From Streptomyces cavernae (GTDB taxonomy: Bacteria > Actinomycetota > Actinomycetes > Streptomycetales > Streptomycetaceae), in assembly GCF_004023625.1 (NCBI RefSeq), contig NZ_RPDJ01000017.1, positions 186,001 through 250,000 of the forward strand: 64,000 bases of DNA. Direction: 5' to 3'. The position numbers were made by a program, and so were the translations under genes. The notes below the pieces were generated by a model. The model searched no databases. It was not told where the DNA came from and saw nothing but the letters and a program-made list of their open reading frames with translations. The number at the start of each line of letters is the position of its first letter. The stretch's first letter is position 1. Positions 34,817-42,820 of the stretch are shown here, piece by piece.

Positions 34817-34899
34817 GTCGTTGGCCCGTGAAGCCGTGTCGTATCGTCGGATTCGCGCCCGCCGACAACAGCGTCCGCGGCCGAGTGGGAGGAGTGCCC

Positions 34900-35700
34900 G
34901 TGACGGAGCAGGTCCCGTCGACCGAGCCCGAGCTGTCCGGGGTGCGAAACTTCCGTGACGTGGGCGGTCTGCCGACCGAGGACGGCCGGCGGGTCGGACA
35001 CGGACGGCTGTTCCGCAGCGGCCATCTCGCCCATGCGACGGACAGCGACGCGAAGTTCCTCGCCTCGCTCGGCCTGCACACGATCTTCGATTTCCGCAAC
35101 GCGGCGGACATCAAGCTCGAAGGGCCGGACGTCGAGCTGCCCGGCGTGCGCAATCTGAACCTTCCGCTGACGGACCCGGCGCACGGCGCGGAGTTCTGGA
35201 CGATGGTCCGGGACGGCGATCTGGACCAACTGCGCCGCCTGCTGGCCGACGGCAAGGCGGCCAACCGGATGATCGGCTCGTACCGCAAGATCATCACGGA
35301 GCGCACCGCGGAGCATGCGCAGGTACTCAGGGAGCTGACCGAGGACAGTGTGCCCGCACTGATGCACTGCGCGGCCGGCAAGGACCGGGCGGGCCTGTCG
35401 ATAGCGATCACGCTGCTCGCCGTGGGCGTGGAGCGCGACGCGATTCTGGCCGACTACCTGGAGTCGGCGGCCCTGCACCGCCGCTACCGGGTCCGCCGCA
35501 ACGGCAGCGCGGCCAAGGCGTACAGCCCCGAGGTGATGGAACTCCTCGACCCGCTCTTCGACGCCCGCGCGGAGTACCTCTCGGCGGCCTTCGACACCAT
35601 CGAGGAGACCTGGGGCGGCGTCGACACCTATCTGGAGCGGGGCCTGGGGCTCACGCCGGAGGCACGGGAGACGCTGCGCGATCGGCTTCTCGAGGGCTGA
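34900..35700 (+). CDS. Tyrosine-protein phosphatase (PtpB/MptpB-like)
   Basis: A 266-aa phosphatase. GTG at 34900 has GGGAGGAG six bases upstream; the open frame continues far upstream only as antisense to the alpha-galactosidase gene. N-terminal GVRNFRDVGGLPTEDGRRV is typical of the Y_phosphatase3 family. The P-loop is HCAAGKDRAG (CxxxxxR, about residue 158), with Asp following the loop Lys, a pattern seen in MptpB-type dual phosphatases that also act on phosphoinositides. Cytoplasmic. The DnaA boxes lie in its promoter region, so DnaA might influence its expression. Confidence 0.92.
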   Translation: MTEQVPSTEPELSGVRNFRDVGGLPTEDGRRVGHGRLFRSGHLAHATDSDAKFLASLGLHTIFDFRNAADIKLEGPDVELPGVRNLNLPLTDPAHGAEFWTMVRDGDLDQLRRLLADGKAANRMIGSYRKIITERTAEHAQVLRELTEDSVPALMHCAAGKDRAGLSIAITLLAVGVERDAILADYLESAALHRRYRVRRNGSAAKAYSPEVMELLDPLFDARAEYLSAAFDTIEETWGGVDTYLERGLGLTPEARETLRDRLLEG

Positions 35701-35766
35701 CCCCCTACTCCCCCTATTTGCCCTGCTTGCCCTACTCCCCTACTTGTCCTGCTGCACCCTCTTTGC
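35701..35766. other. Pyrimidine-rich spacer
   Basis: CCCTACTCCCC and TTGCCCTGC motifs repeat through 65 bp between the convergent phosphatase and small membrane protein genes. No hairpin terminator is evident; on the minus strand it is purine-rich. Confidence 0.5.
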
Positions 35767-35886
35767 CTACTTGGCACCCGCCTCGAACAGGAAGTAGATG
35801 AAGGCCGCGAAGACGTGGCCCACCGCGATGTAGATGATCAGCCGCACCCACAGGGCGCGCGGGAACTTCTCTTCCATGTCGCTCAT
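35767..35886 (-). CDS. 39-aa single-pass membrane protein (DUF6126-like)
   Basis: Tiny protein beginning MSDMEEKFPRALWVRLIIY and containing one helix (IIYIAVGHVFAAFIYFLF). Its ATG overlaps the stop of the XRE-cupin gene as ATGA, so translation is coupled. I recognise this pairing of XRE-cupin and a DUF6126-type mini-protein from other Streptomyces. The role is unknown; it may anchor or modulate the regulator at the membrane. It ends the hopanoid-side gene block. Confidence 0.85.
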   Translation of the reverse strand: MSDMEEKFPRALWVRLIIYIAVGHVFAAFIYFLFEAGAK

Positions 35887-36521
35887 GACGGCTCTCCTGT
35901 GGTCGGGTGCCCGGTGACCGGGCCCAGGCAGAGCGCGGTGGCGGGGCTCTGCAGCAAGGTGTGGACGAACAGCAGATCGGCGCCGTCCTGGTCGGCGGCG
36001 GCGATGCGGTGCGGGGTCAGCGAGTCGAAGTGCGCGCTGTCTCCCGGCGCGAGGAGGTGCGTGGTGTCGCCGAGGCGCAGCCGCAGCCGGCCCTTCAGGA
36101 CGTGCAGCCACTCCTCCCCGGGATGGACGCGCACGATGTCGCCCTGGGCGCCGTACGGCACGTGCACCCGCAGCGCCTGCATGCCGCGGCCCTGCGCTCC
36201 GGCCTGCCAGTAGGTCCAGCCGCCGGCCCGGGTCGGTTCCATGTCCGCGGCACGGACGATCGCGTCCCGGTCGGCGACCGTCTCGCCGAGCAGTTCCGAG
36301 ACCGTCGTACCGTAGGTGCGAGCGAGCGCGAGCAGCATCGGCAGGGAGGGCTGGCGCTGTCCCGTCTCCAGCCGGGAGAGGTGTGCGGGTGAGAGCGCGG
36401 CTGCTCGGGCCGCGGCCTCCAGGGTGAGACCGACTCGGCGGCGCAGTTCGCGCAGGCGAGGGGCAACGGCGGAAACCTCGGCGGAGGGCTCTCCGGCCGC
36501 CGCCGGCTCACTGGGGCTCAT
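35883..36521 (-). CDS. XRE-family regulator with C-terminal cupin
   Basis: A 212-aa regulator with an N-terminal helix-turn-helix (RLRELRRRVGLTLEAAARAAALSPAHLSRLETG, about 22-55) and a cupin sensor domain (about 120-200: HPGEEWLHVLKGRLRLRLGD, DSAHFDSLTPHR). Cupin His residues could bind a metal or small ligand. Two palindromic sites lie just upstream and suggest autoregulation. It lies 68 bp after hpnO on the same strand with its own likely promoter, so it may be an unrelated neighbour or may sense something about membrane or hopanoid state. Confidence 0.92.
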   Translation of the reverse strand: MSPSEPAAAGEPSAEVSAVAPRLRELRRRVGLTLEAAARAAALSPAHLSRLETGQRQPSLPMLLALARTYGTTVSELLGETVADRDAIVRAADMEPTRAGGWTYWQAGAQGRGMQALRVHVPYGAQGDIVRVHPGEEWLHVLKGRLRLRLGDTTHLLAPGDSAHFDSLTPHRIAAADQDGADLLFVHTLLQSPATALCLGPVTGHPTTGEPS

Positions 36522-36541
36522 GCCTCGATTCAGCCAGAGCC

Positions 36542-36576
36542 TTACCTGAGAGGCAAATTCCTTGCCTCAGAGGCAA
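36542..36576. promoter_or_regulatory. Tandem palindromic operators for the XRE-cupin gene
   Basis: TTGCCTCAGAGGCAA (36562-36576) is a perfect 15-bp palindrome; TTACCTGAGAGGCAA (36542-36556) is an imperfect copy. Their centres are 20 bp apart, two helical turns, 28 and 48 bp from the regulator start. This fits cooperative autorepression. Confidence 0.8.
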
Positions 36577-36589
36577 AACGCCAAAACGC

Positions 36590-38014
36590 CTACCGATTCG
36601 CCACCGCCTGCCTCACCAGCGTCTTGCCGAAGTCCCACATCAGCCCGCCCTCATGCGCGTCGTCCATCACCGCGGTGAACGCCGCCACGAAACGGTCCAC
36701 GTCCTGATCGTCGATGATCAGGGGCGGAATGAGTTTGATCACTTCGAGATGGTCGCCGGAGACCTGCGTGAGGATCCGGTGCCGTTGCAGCAGCGGTACG
36801 ACGACCATCTGTGCGAAGAGGCCCTTGCGGGCCGCCTGCAGCATGGTCCAGCGGCTCCGCAGCTTCAGCGACTTCGGCTTGCCGAACTCGATGCCGATCA
36901 TCAGGCCCCGGCCGCGGACGTCACTCAGCAGCTCGTACTTGTCGATCAGTGCCGAGAGCCCGGACTTCAGCCGCTCGCCCGTGGCCCGGACGCCGGCGAC
37001 GATCTGTTCGTTCTCCATGACCGACAGCACGGCGAGCCCGGCCGCCATCGCCTGGGCGTTCGAGCCGAAGCTCGCCGAGTGGACCAGAACCCGGTCCATG
37101 GACGAGTAGACCTTCTTGAAGATCCATTCCTTGCCGAGCGTCGCGCCCACCGGGACATAGCCGCCCGACAGCGCCTTCGCCACGCACACCAGGTCCGGTT
37201 CCACCCCGTCCTCGTGCTGGTAGGCGTAGAAGTCGCCGGTGCGGCCGAGTCCGGTCTGCACCTCGTCCGCGATCAGCAGTGCCTTGTGCCGGTGCAGCAG
37301 TTCCTGCGCCGCGCGCAGATATCCGGGCGGCGCCTCGTGCACGCCCTTGCCCTGGATGGGCTCCACGATCAGGGCGGCCACATCGCCCTTCCTCACCTCC
37401 CGTGCGAGAGCGTCGAGATCACCGAGCGTAACGGCGGTGTCGGGCAGCAGCGGCGCGAAGCCGTCCCGGAAGCCGGTCTCGCCGTTCACGGAGAGCGAGC
37501 CCGTCGTCAGGCCGTGGAAGGCGTGCGCGCAGTACAGGATCCGCGGTCTGCCCGTGGCGTACCGGGCGAACTTCAGCGCCGTCTCGACCGCCTCGGTACC
37601 GCTGTTGCCGAAGAACACCCGGTCCAGGTGCGGGCTGTGGGTCAGCAGTTTCTCGGCCAGCAGTCCGGGCAGCGGCTGGCAGTCGAAACGGGTGAGGTCG
37701 GCGAGCGAGGCGTCGAGGACGTCGTGCAGTGCCTGGCGGACGACGGGGTGGTGGCGGCCCAGCCCCATCACCCCGAACCCGGCGAGCATGTCCAGGTGGT
37801 CGTTGCCGTCCGCGTCCCAGAAGTGCGCGCCCTCGGCCCGCTCGTAGACCTTGTCGAAGCCGATGGTGTGCAGCATCCGCGGGAGCTGGTGGTTGAGGTA
37901 CTTGGTGTGCAGCTCATAGCGCTCGGCTCCGCGCTCGGCCAGCAGCGCGCGGAGGTCGAACCCCTCGGCGGGGGACGAGGAAGCGGACTGGGGCGACGGT
38001 TCCGCGGTGGTCAT
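36590..38014 (-). CDS. hpnO: PLP aminotransferase of hopanoid side-chain synthesis
   Basis: A 474-aa class III aminotransferase of the ornithine/acetylornithine fold. FFGNSGTEAVETALKFAR binds the cofactor phosphate, LIADEVQTGLGRTG holds the Asp facing the pyridine ring, and the Schiff-base Lys is in CVAKALSGGYVPVG. In hopanoid clusters this protein (HpnO) converts the ribose-derived side chain to aminobacteriohopanetriol; assignment here rests on context. ATG at 38014 overlaps the dxs stop (ATGA) and follows GGGAGAAAAAGGA. Confidence 0.9.
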   Translation of the reverse strand: MTTAEPSPQSASSSPAEGFDLRALLAERGAERYELHTKYLNHQLPRMLHTIGFDKVYERAEGAHFWDADGNDHLDMLAGFGVMGLGRHHPVVRQALHDVLDASLADLTRFDCQPLPGLLAEKLLTHSPHLDRVFFGNSGTEAVETALKFARYATGRPRILYCAHAFHGLTTGSLSVNGETGFRDGFAPLLPDTAVTLGDLDALAREVRKGDVAALIVEPIQGKGVHEAPPGYLRAAQELLHRHKALLIADEVQTGLGRTGDFYAYQHEDGVEPDLVCVAKALSGGYVPVGATLGKEWIFKKVYSSMDRVLVHSASFGSNAQAMAAGLAVLSVMENEQIVAGVRATGERLKSGLSALIDKYELLSDVRGRGLMIGIEFGKPKSLKLRSRWTMLQAARKGLFAQMVVVPLLQRHRILTQVSGDHLEVIKLIPPLIIDDQDVDRFVAAFTAVMDDAHEGGLMWDFGKTLVRQAVANR

Positions 38015-39957
38015 TCCTTTTTCTCCCTGGATTTCACCTTGGGTTTCGCCTTGGACCGGTCGTCGGACTGTTCCTTGGACCGCTCGTCCTTGGCGGCCAG
38101 GCACGCGCTGACGCGCCCGGCGATCTCGACGGGCGTCAGGCCTATGTCGGCGAGCACCTCCCCGCGTTTGGCGTGCGGGAGGAACTGCTCCGGAATACCG
38201 AACCGGCGCACGGGCACGTCGACGTCGGCGTCCCCGAGGGCCAGCTCGACCGCCGAACCGACCCCTGCGGACCGGCTGTTGTCCTCGACCACCGCGACGA
38301 GCAGGTGCTCGGCGGCGAGCCCGGGCAGCGCGGCGTCGACGGGTTTGACCCAGCGGGGGTCGACGACCGTGCAGCCGATGCCGCGCGCCTCGAGCAGTTC
38401 GGCGGCTTGGAGGCAGACCGGGGCCATGACGCCGACGGCCACCAGCAGGGCCTGCGGGGTGCGCGGGTGGCGGTGCAGTACGTCCAGGCCGCCGACACGG
38501 TCCACCGCCGGAACCGGCTCCCCCACCGACTCCTTCGGGAAGCGGATCAGGGTGGGCGCGTCGTCGACCGCGACCGCCTCCCGCAGCTGCGCCTTCAGCT
38601 GGTCGGCGTCGCGCGGTGCGGCGATCCTGAGGCCGGGTACGACCTGGAGTATCGACATGTCCCACATGCCGTTGTGCGAGGGCCCGTCCACCCCGGTGAC
38701 ACCGGCCCGGTCCAGTACGAACGTGACCCCGCAGCGGTGCAGGGCGACGTCCATCAGCAGCTGGTCGAAGGCCCGGTTGAGGAAGGTCGCGTACACGGCG
38801 ACGACGGGGTGGAGGCCGCCGGTGGCCAGGCCTGCTGCGGACACCGCCGCGTGCTGTTCGGCGATCCCCACGTCCCACACCCGGTCGGGGAACCGCTCGG
38901 CGAACCTGCCGAGCCCGACCGGGTGCAGCATGGCGGCCGTGATCGCCACGACGTCCTCGCGCTCCTCGGCGATCGCGACGATCTCGTCGCCGAACACGGA
39001 GGTCCAGGAGGGGCGGGTGGCGGGCGCGAGCGGCTCGCAGGTGAGCGGGTCCATCACGCCGACGGTGTGGAAGTGGTCCTCCTCGTGGGCGAGCGCGGGT
39101 TCGTAACCGCGGCCCTTCTCCGTCAGGCAGTGGACGAGCACCGGTCCGTGGAAGCGTTTGGCGCGCCGCAGCGCGGACTCCACCGCGCCCACGTCGTGGC
39201 CGTCGATCGGGCCGACGTACTTGAGGCCCAGGTCCTCGAACATGCCCTGCGGTGCGAAGGCGTCCTTGAAGCCCTTCTTCGCGCCGTGCAGGGACTCGTA
39301 CAGGGTGGTCCCGACGACCGGGGTGCGCAGCAGGACGTCCTTGCCCCAGGCCAGGACCTTCTCGTAGCTGTCGGTCGTGCGCAGGGTGGCGAGGTGGTTG
39401 GCGAGGCCGCCGATGGTAGGTGCGTAGGAGCGCTCGTTGTCGTTGACGACGATGATCAGCGGGCGGCCCTTGGCCGCGGCGATGTTGTTGAGCGCCTCCC
39501 ACGCCATGCCGCCGGTGAGCGCGCCGTCGCCGATGACCGCGACGACGTGCCCCTTCTCGCCCTGCACCTGCCGGGCCTTGGCGAGACCGTCCGCCCAGCC
39601 GAGTGCGGTGGAGGCGTGACTGTTCTCGATGACGTCGTGCTCGGACTCCTCGCGCGACGGGTACCCGGACAGACCGCCCTTGCCGCGCAGCTTGGAAAAA
39701 TCCTGACGGCCTGTCAGGAGCTTGTGCACATAGCTCTGGTGACCGGTGTCCCACAGGATGCGGTCGACGGGTGACTCGAAGACCCGGTGGAGTGCGACGG
39801 TCAGTTCCACCACCCCCAGGTTGGGCCCCAGGTGGCCGCCGGTGCGGGCGACCGCGTGGACCAGGAACTCGCGTATCTCCTCGGACAGTTCACCGAGCTC
39901 CGCCTCGGACAGCGCCTTCAGGTCGCGTGGTCCCCGGATACTCTCCAGAATCGTCAC
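38011..39957 (-). CDS. dxs: 1-deoxy-D-xylulose-5-phosphate synthase
   Basis: A 648-aa thiamine-diphosphate enzyme making DXP from pyruvate and glyceraldehyde-3-phosphate, the entry step of the MEP isoprenoid route. Visible motifs: IRGPRDLKALSEAEL at the start, WDTGHQSYVHKLLTGR (catalytic His), the ThDP motif GDGALTGGMAWEALNN, and DRAGVTGVDGPSHNGMWD. Length is normal except for a C-terminal tail of about 26 Lys/Glu/Ser-rich residues (KDERSKEQSDDRS onward). Streptomyces usually carry another dxs elsewhere, so this is likely the hopanoid-dedicated copy feeding the operon. Confidence 0.95.
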   Translation of the reverse strand: MTILESIRGPRDLKALSEAELGELSEEIREFLVHAVARTGGHLGPNLGVVELTVALHRVFESPVDRILWDTGHQSYVHKLLTGRQDFSKLRGKGGLSGYPSREESEHDVIENSHASTALGWADGLAKARQVQGEKGHVVAVIGDGALTGGMAWEALNNIAAAKGRPLIIVVNDNERSYAPTIGGLANHLATLRTTDSYEKVLAWGKDVLLRTPVVGTTLYESLHGAKKGFKDAFAPQGMFEDLGLKYVGPIDGHDVGAVESALRRAKRFHGPVLVHCLTEKGRGYEPALAHEEDHFHTVGVMDPLTCEPLAPATRPSWTSVFGDEIVAIAEEREDVVAITAAMLHPVGLGRFAERFPDRVWDVGIAEQHAAVSAAGLATGGLHPVVAVYATFLNRAFDQLLMDVALHRCGVTFVLDRAGVTGVDGPSHNGMWDMSILQVVPGLRIAAPRDADQLKAQLREAVAVDDAPTLIRFPKESVGEPVPAVDRVGGLDVLHRHPRTPQALLVAVGVMAPVCLQAAELLEARGIGCTVVDPRWVKPVDAALPGLAAEHLLVAVVEDNSRSAGVGSAVELALGDADVDVPVRRFGIPEQFLPHAKRGEVLADIGLTPVEIAGRVSACLAAKDERSKEQSDDRSKAKPKVKSREKKE

Positions 39958-39985
39958 GCTCGGGCCCCCTCTCGTTCCGTGCTGT

Positions 39986-41143
39986 TCAGCTCACGGTGAC
40001 GGCCGGCTCCCCCGGCCCGACGCCGTCGTTCTGCATCTGTTCGGCGATCTTCATGGCCTCTTCGATGAGGGTCTCGACGATCTTCGATTCAGCGACGGTC
40101 TTGATGACCTCGCCCTTCACGAAGATCTGCCCCTTGCCGTTGCCGGAGGCGACCCCCAGGTCCGCCTCCCGCGCCTCCCCCGGCCCGTTGACGACACAGC
40201 CCATGACCGCGACGCGCAGTGGCACTTCCATGCCTTCGAGGCCGGCCGTGACCTCGTCGGCCAGCTTGTAGACGTCGACCTGGGCCCGTCCGCAGGAGGG
40301 ACAGGAGACGATCTCCAGTCGGCGCTGCCGCAGACCGAGGGCCTGGAGGATCTGGATGCCGACCTTGACCTCCTCCACTGGAGGCGCGGACAGCGAGACG
40401 CGGATGGTGTCGCCGATGCCCTCGGCGAGCAGCGCCCCGAAGGCGACGGCGGACTTGATGGTGCCCTGGAACGCCGGTCCGGCCTCGGTGACACCGAGGT
40501 GCAGCGGGTAGTCGCACTGCGCCGCCAGCTGCCGGTACGCCTCGATCATCACCACCGGGTCGTTGTGCTTGACCGAGATCTTGATGTCCCGGAAGCCGTG
40601 TTCCTCGAAGAGGGACGCCTCCCACAGCGCCGACTCGACGAGTGCCTCGGGCGTCGCCTTCCCGTACTTCTTCAGCAGCCGCTTGTCGAGCGAGCCGGCG
40701 TTCACCCCGATACGGATCGGGGTGCCCGCGTCGGAGGCGGCGCGCGCGATCTCCTTGACCTTGTCGTCGAACTGCTTGATGTTGCCGGGGTTCACCCGGA
40801 CGGCAGCGCAGCCCGCGTCGATGGCCGCGAAGACGTACTTGGGCTGGAAGTGGATGTCCGCGATGACCGGGATCTGTGACTTGCGCGCGATCGTGGCGAG
40901 CGCGTCCGCGTCGTCCTGCGTGGGGCAGGCGACCCGGACGATCTGGCAGCCGGACGCGGTGAGTTCCGCGATCTGCTGCAGCGTCGCGCCGATGTCCGAG
41001 GTACGGGTCGTCGTCATCGACTGCACCGATACGGGTGCCCCGCCCCCGACGGGCACCGGCCCGACCTGGATCCGCCGCGACACGCGCCGCTCGGCGATCG
41101 GCCGCGCGGGCGCCTCGGGGACGCCCAGGGATACGGCGGTCAT
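39986..41143 (-). CDS. ispG: 4-hydroxy-3-methylbut-2-enyl diphosphate synthase
   Basis: A 385-aa [4Fe-4S] enzyme of the MEP pathway, converting MEcPP to HMBPP. Three cluster Cys are seen in VSCPSCGRAQVD (two) and GCVVNGPGEA (one), and the TIM-barrel signature VSVQSMTTTRTSD near the start. It lies four bases after hpnH and 28 bases before dxs. A second isoprenoid gene inside the hopanoid operon; a housekeeping copy is expected elsewhere. Confidence 0.95.
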   Translation of the reverse strand: MTAVSLGVPEAPARPIAERRVSRRIQVGPVPVGGGAPVSVQSMTTTRTSDIGATLQQIAELTASGCQIVRVACPTQDDADALATIARKSQIPVIADIHFQPKYVFAAIDAGCAAVRVNPGNIKQFDDKVKEIARAASDAGTPIRIGVNAGSLDKRLLKKYGKATPEALVESALWEASLFEEHGFRDIKISVKHNDPVVMIEAYRQLAAQCDYPLHLGVTEAGPAFQGTIKSAVAFGALLAEGIGDTIRVSLSAPPVEEVKVGIQILQALGLRQRRLEIVSCPSCGRAQVDVYKLADEVTAGLEGMEVPLRVAVMGCVVNGPGEAREADLGVASGNGKGQIFVKGEVIKTVAESKIVETLIEEAMKIAEQMQNDGVGPGEPAVTVS

Positions 41144-41147
41144 GACA

Positions 41148-42170
41148 TCACCCGTTGTTTCCGGAGACGGTCTCGCGCATCGCCCGCAGGGACTCCTTGA
41201 GGGAGCCCATGGTGGCCAGCACGGCGGTCGGTTCGTAACCGCAGTGCGCCATGCAGTTGGCGCAGCGCGGGTCCTTGCCGCGGCCGTAGGCGTCCCAGTC
41301 GGTGTCCTCGATCAGTTCCCGGTATGTCGGGACGTACCCGTCGCTCATCAGGTAGCACGGCTTCTGCCAGCCGAAGAGCGAGTAGTTGGGGATCGCCCAC
41401 GCGGTGCACGGGAAGTCGACCTTGCCCTCGAGGAAGTCGAGGAACAGCGGCGAGTGGTTGAGCCGCCAGCGGCGCCGGTTGCCGCCCGAGAAGGCCTTCT
41501 TGAACAGTTCCCGGGTCTGCTCGACGCCGAGGAAGTGCTCCTGGTCGGGCGCCTTCTCGTAGGCGTAGGCGGGCGAGATCATCATCTCGTCGACCTTCAG
41601 GTCGTCATTGAGGTAGTTGAGGACCTCGATGACGGTCTGCGGGGTGTCGGTGTTGAAGAAGGTCGAGTTGGTGGTGACCCGGAAGCCGCGCCGCTTGGCC
41701 TCCTTGATGGCCTCCACGGCCTCGTCGAACACGCCCTCCTTGGCCACGGACTCGTCGTGCCGCTCGCGCAGCCCGTCGATGTGCACCGCGAACGCGAAAT
41801 ACGGCGAGGGCCTGAACTGATCCATCTTCTTGCGCAGCAGCATGGCGTTGGTGCACAGGAAGACGTACTTCTTCCGAGCCACCAGCTGCCGCACGATCTC
41901 GTGGATCTGAGGGTGCATCAGGGGTTCGCCGCCCGCGATGGAGACCATCGGCGCACCGGACTCCAGCACCGCCCCCACCGCCTGCGCCACCGGCATGCGC
42001 TGCTTCAGCACTCCCGCCGGGTGCTGGATCTTGCCGCATCCCTCACACTTCAGATTGCACGCGAACAACGGTTCGAGTTCAACGATGAGCGGAAACTTGT
42101 CCCGCCGGCGCAGCTTCTGTTCGAAGAGATACGTCGCCACCTTGATGGACTGGCGCAGCGGCATGGCCAT
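41148..42170 (-). CDS. hpnH: Radical SAM adenosyl-hopene synthase
   Basis: A 340-aa radical SAM protein that joins the 5'-deoxyadenosyl group to hopene, the first side-chain step. The [4Fe-4S] motif CNLKCEGC (CxxxCxxC) is at about residue 37, with ISIAGGEPL-type SAM contacts (VSIAGGEPLMHP). The C-terminal CANCMAHCGYEP cluster is typical of HpnH. The start is ATG at 42170 (MAMPLRQSIK), preceded by GGAGGTGAG within the end of hpnG; a TTG at 42209 would add 13 residues. Confidence 0.95.
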   Translation of the reverse strand: MAMPLRQSIKVATYLFEQKLRRRDKFPLIVELEPLFACNLKCEGCGKIQHPAGVLKQRMPVAQAVGAVLESGAPMVSIAGGEPLMHPQIHEIVRQLVARKKYVFLCTNAMLLRKKMDQFRPSPYFAFAVHIDGLRERHDESVAKEGVFDEAVEAIKEAKRRGFRVTTNSTFFNTDTPQTVIEVLNYLNDDLKVDEMMISPAYAYEKAPDQEHFLGVEQTRELFKKAFSGGNRRRWRLNHSPLFLDFLEGKVDFPCTAWAIPNYSLFGWQKPCYLMSDGYVPTYRELIEDTDWDAYGRGKDPRCANCMAHCGYEPTAVLATMGSLKESLRAMRETVSGNNG

Positions 42171-42175
42171 CTGGC

Positions 42176-42820
42176 TCACCTCCGGGGGAGCAGCAAAGAA
42201 CGGTGCCAATCGAAGAAAGCGGGAAGGGCGGAACGAAGGACACGGAAAGCAGATATTCCACCGCGCACCGTGCCGATACGGACCAGTTCATGTTCTGGAG
42301 CGTCCACGATCACCCGCACGGCCGCAACCGGGCGCGGACCCGACCGGACGGCGCTGTGGAGCGTGGCGGCTGACTCCATGTCGGTCGCGATCGCGCCGGT
42401 CGCGAGCAGTTCCGCGCGTTCGGCCCCACGCACGATGTGGTCGGAGCCGATGAGCGGACCGACGTGGACGGTGCGCCTGGGCACCGCCCGGGTCAGTGCC
42501 TCGGCCAGGACGTCGGTGCCGTCGCACGGCGTGCTCCCGCGCGGGTCCCGGGCCTCCTCCGCGACGACGAGGTCACCGGGGCGCATCCCGGGGGCGAGCC
42601 CGGCGCAGAAGCCGGTGGCCATCACGGCCGCCTGACGCAGCTCCGGGACGCCGAGCCCACGGGTGACCGCTTGCTCGGCCGCCTTGGGCCCCATGCCGGT
42701 CCGCAGCAGGGTGACCGGCCCGCCGGCCCCGTCGGCGCGGCCACCGGTACGCAGGGCGAGGTGCTCGATGCCCAGCGCACAGGCGATCAGCAGCGGGGCC
42801 GCGGCGGGCGGGGCGGTCAT
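42176..42820 (-). CDS. hpnG: Adenosylhopane nucleosidase/phosphorylase
   Basis: A 214-aa nucleoside-phosphorylase-fold protein that removes adenine from adenosylhopane to give ribosylhopane (or its phosphate). GMGPKAAEQAV, ATGFCAGLAPGMRPGDLVVAEE and IATDMESAATLHSA (the purine-nucleoside hydrolase MES motif) are present. Its start overlaps the cyclase stop as TGATG, and it is shorter than typical MTA/SAH nucleosidases, as usual for HpnG. Confidence 0.92.
   Translation of the reverse strand: MTAPPAAAPLLIACALGIEHLALRTGGRADGAGGPVTLLRTGMGPKAAEQAVTRGLGVPELRQAAVMATGFCAGLAPGMRPGDLVVAEEARDPRGSTPCDGTDVLAEALTRAVPRRTVHVGPLIGSDHIVRGAERAELLATGAIATDMESAATLHSAVRSGPRPVAAVRVIVDAPEHELVRIGTVRGGISAFRVLRSALPAFFDWHRSLLLPRR

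Noticed and set aside
32560..34899. Plus-strand frame running through the alpha-galactosidase gene into the phosphatase gene
   Set aside because: Only the part after GTG 34900 matches a protein family; the rest is antisense to a well-conserved GH36 gene.
35701..35766. Small gene or terminator in the pyrimidine-rich spacer
   Set aside because: No start with a ribosome binding site and no stable stem; composition alone explains the pattern.
36653..39774. Large plus-strand frames opposite hpnO and dxs
   Set aside because: No domains, biased composition, and full overlap with genes having intact catalytic motifs on the other strand.
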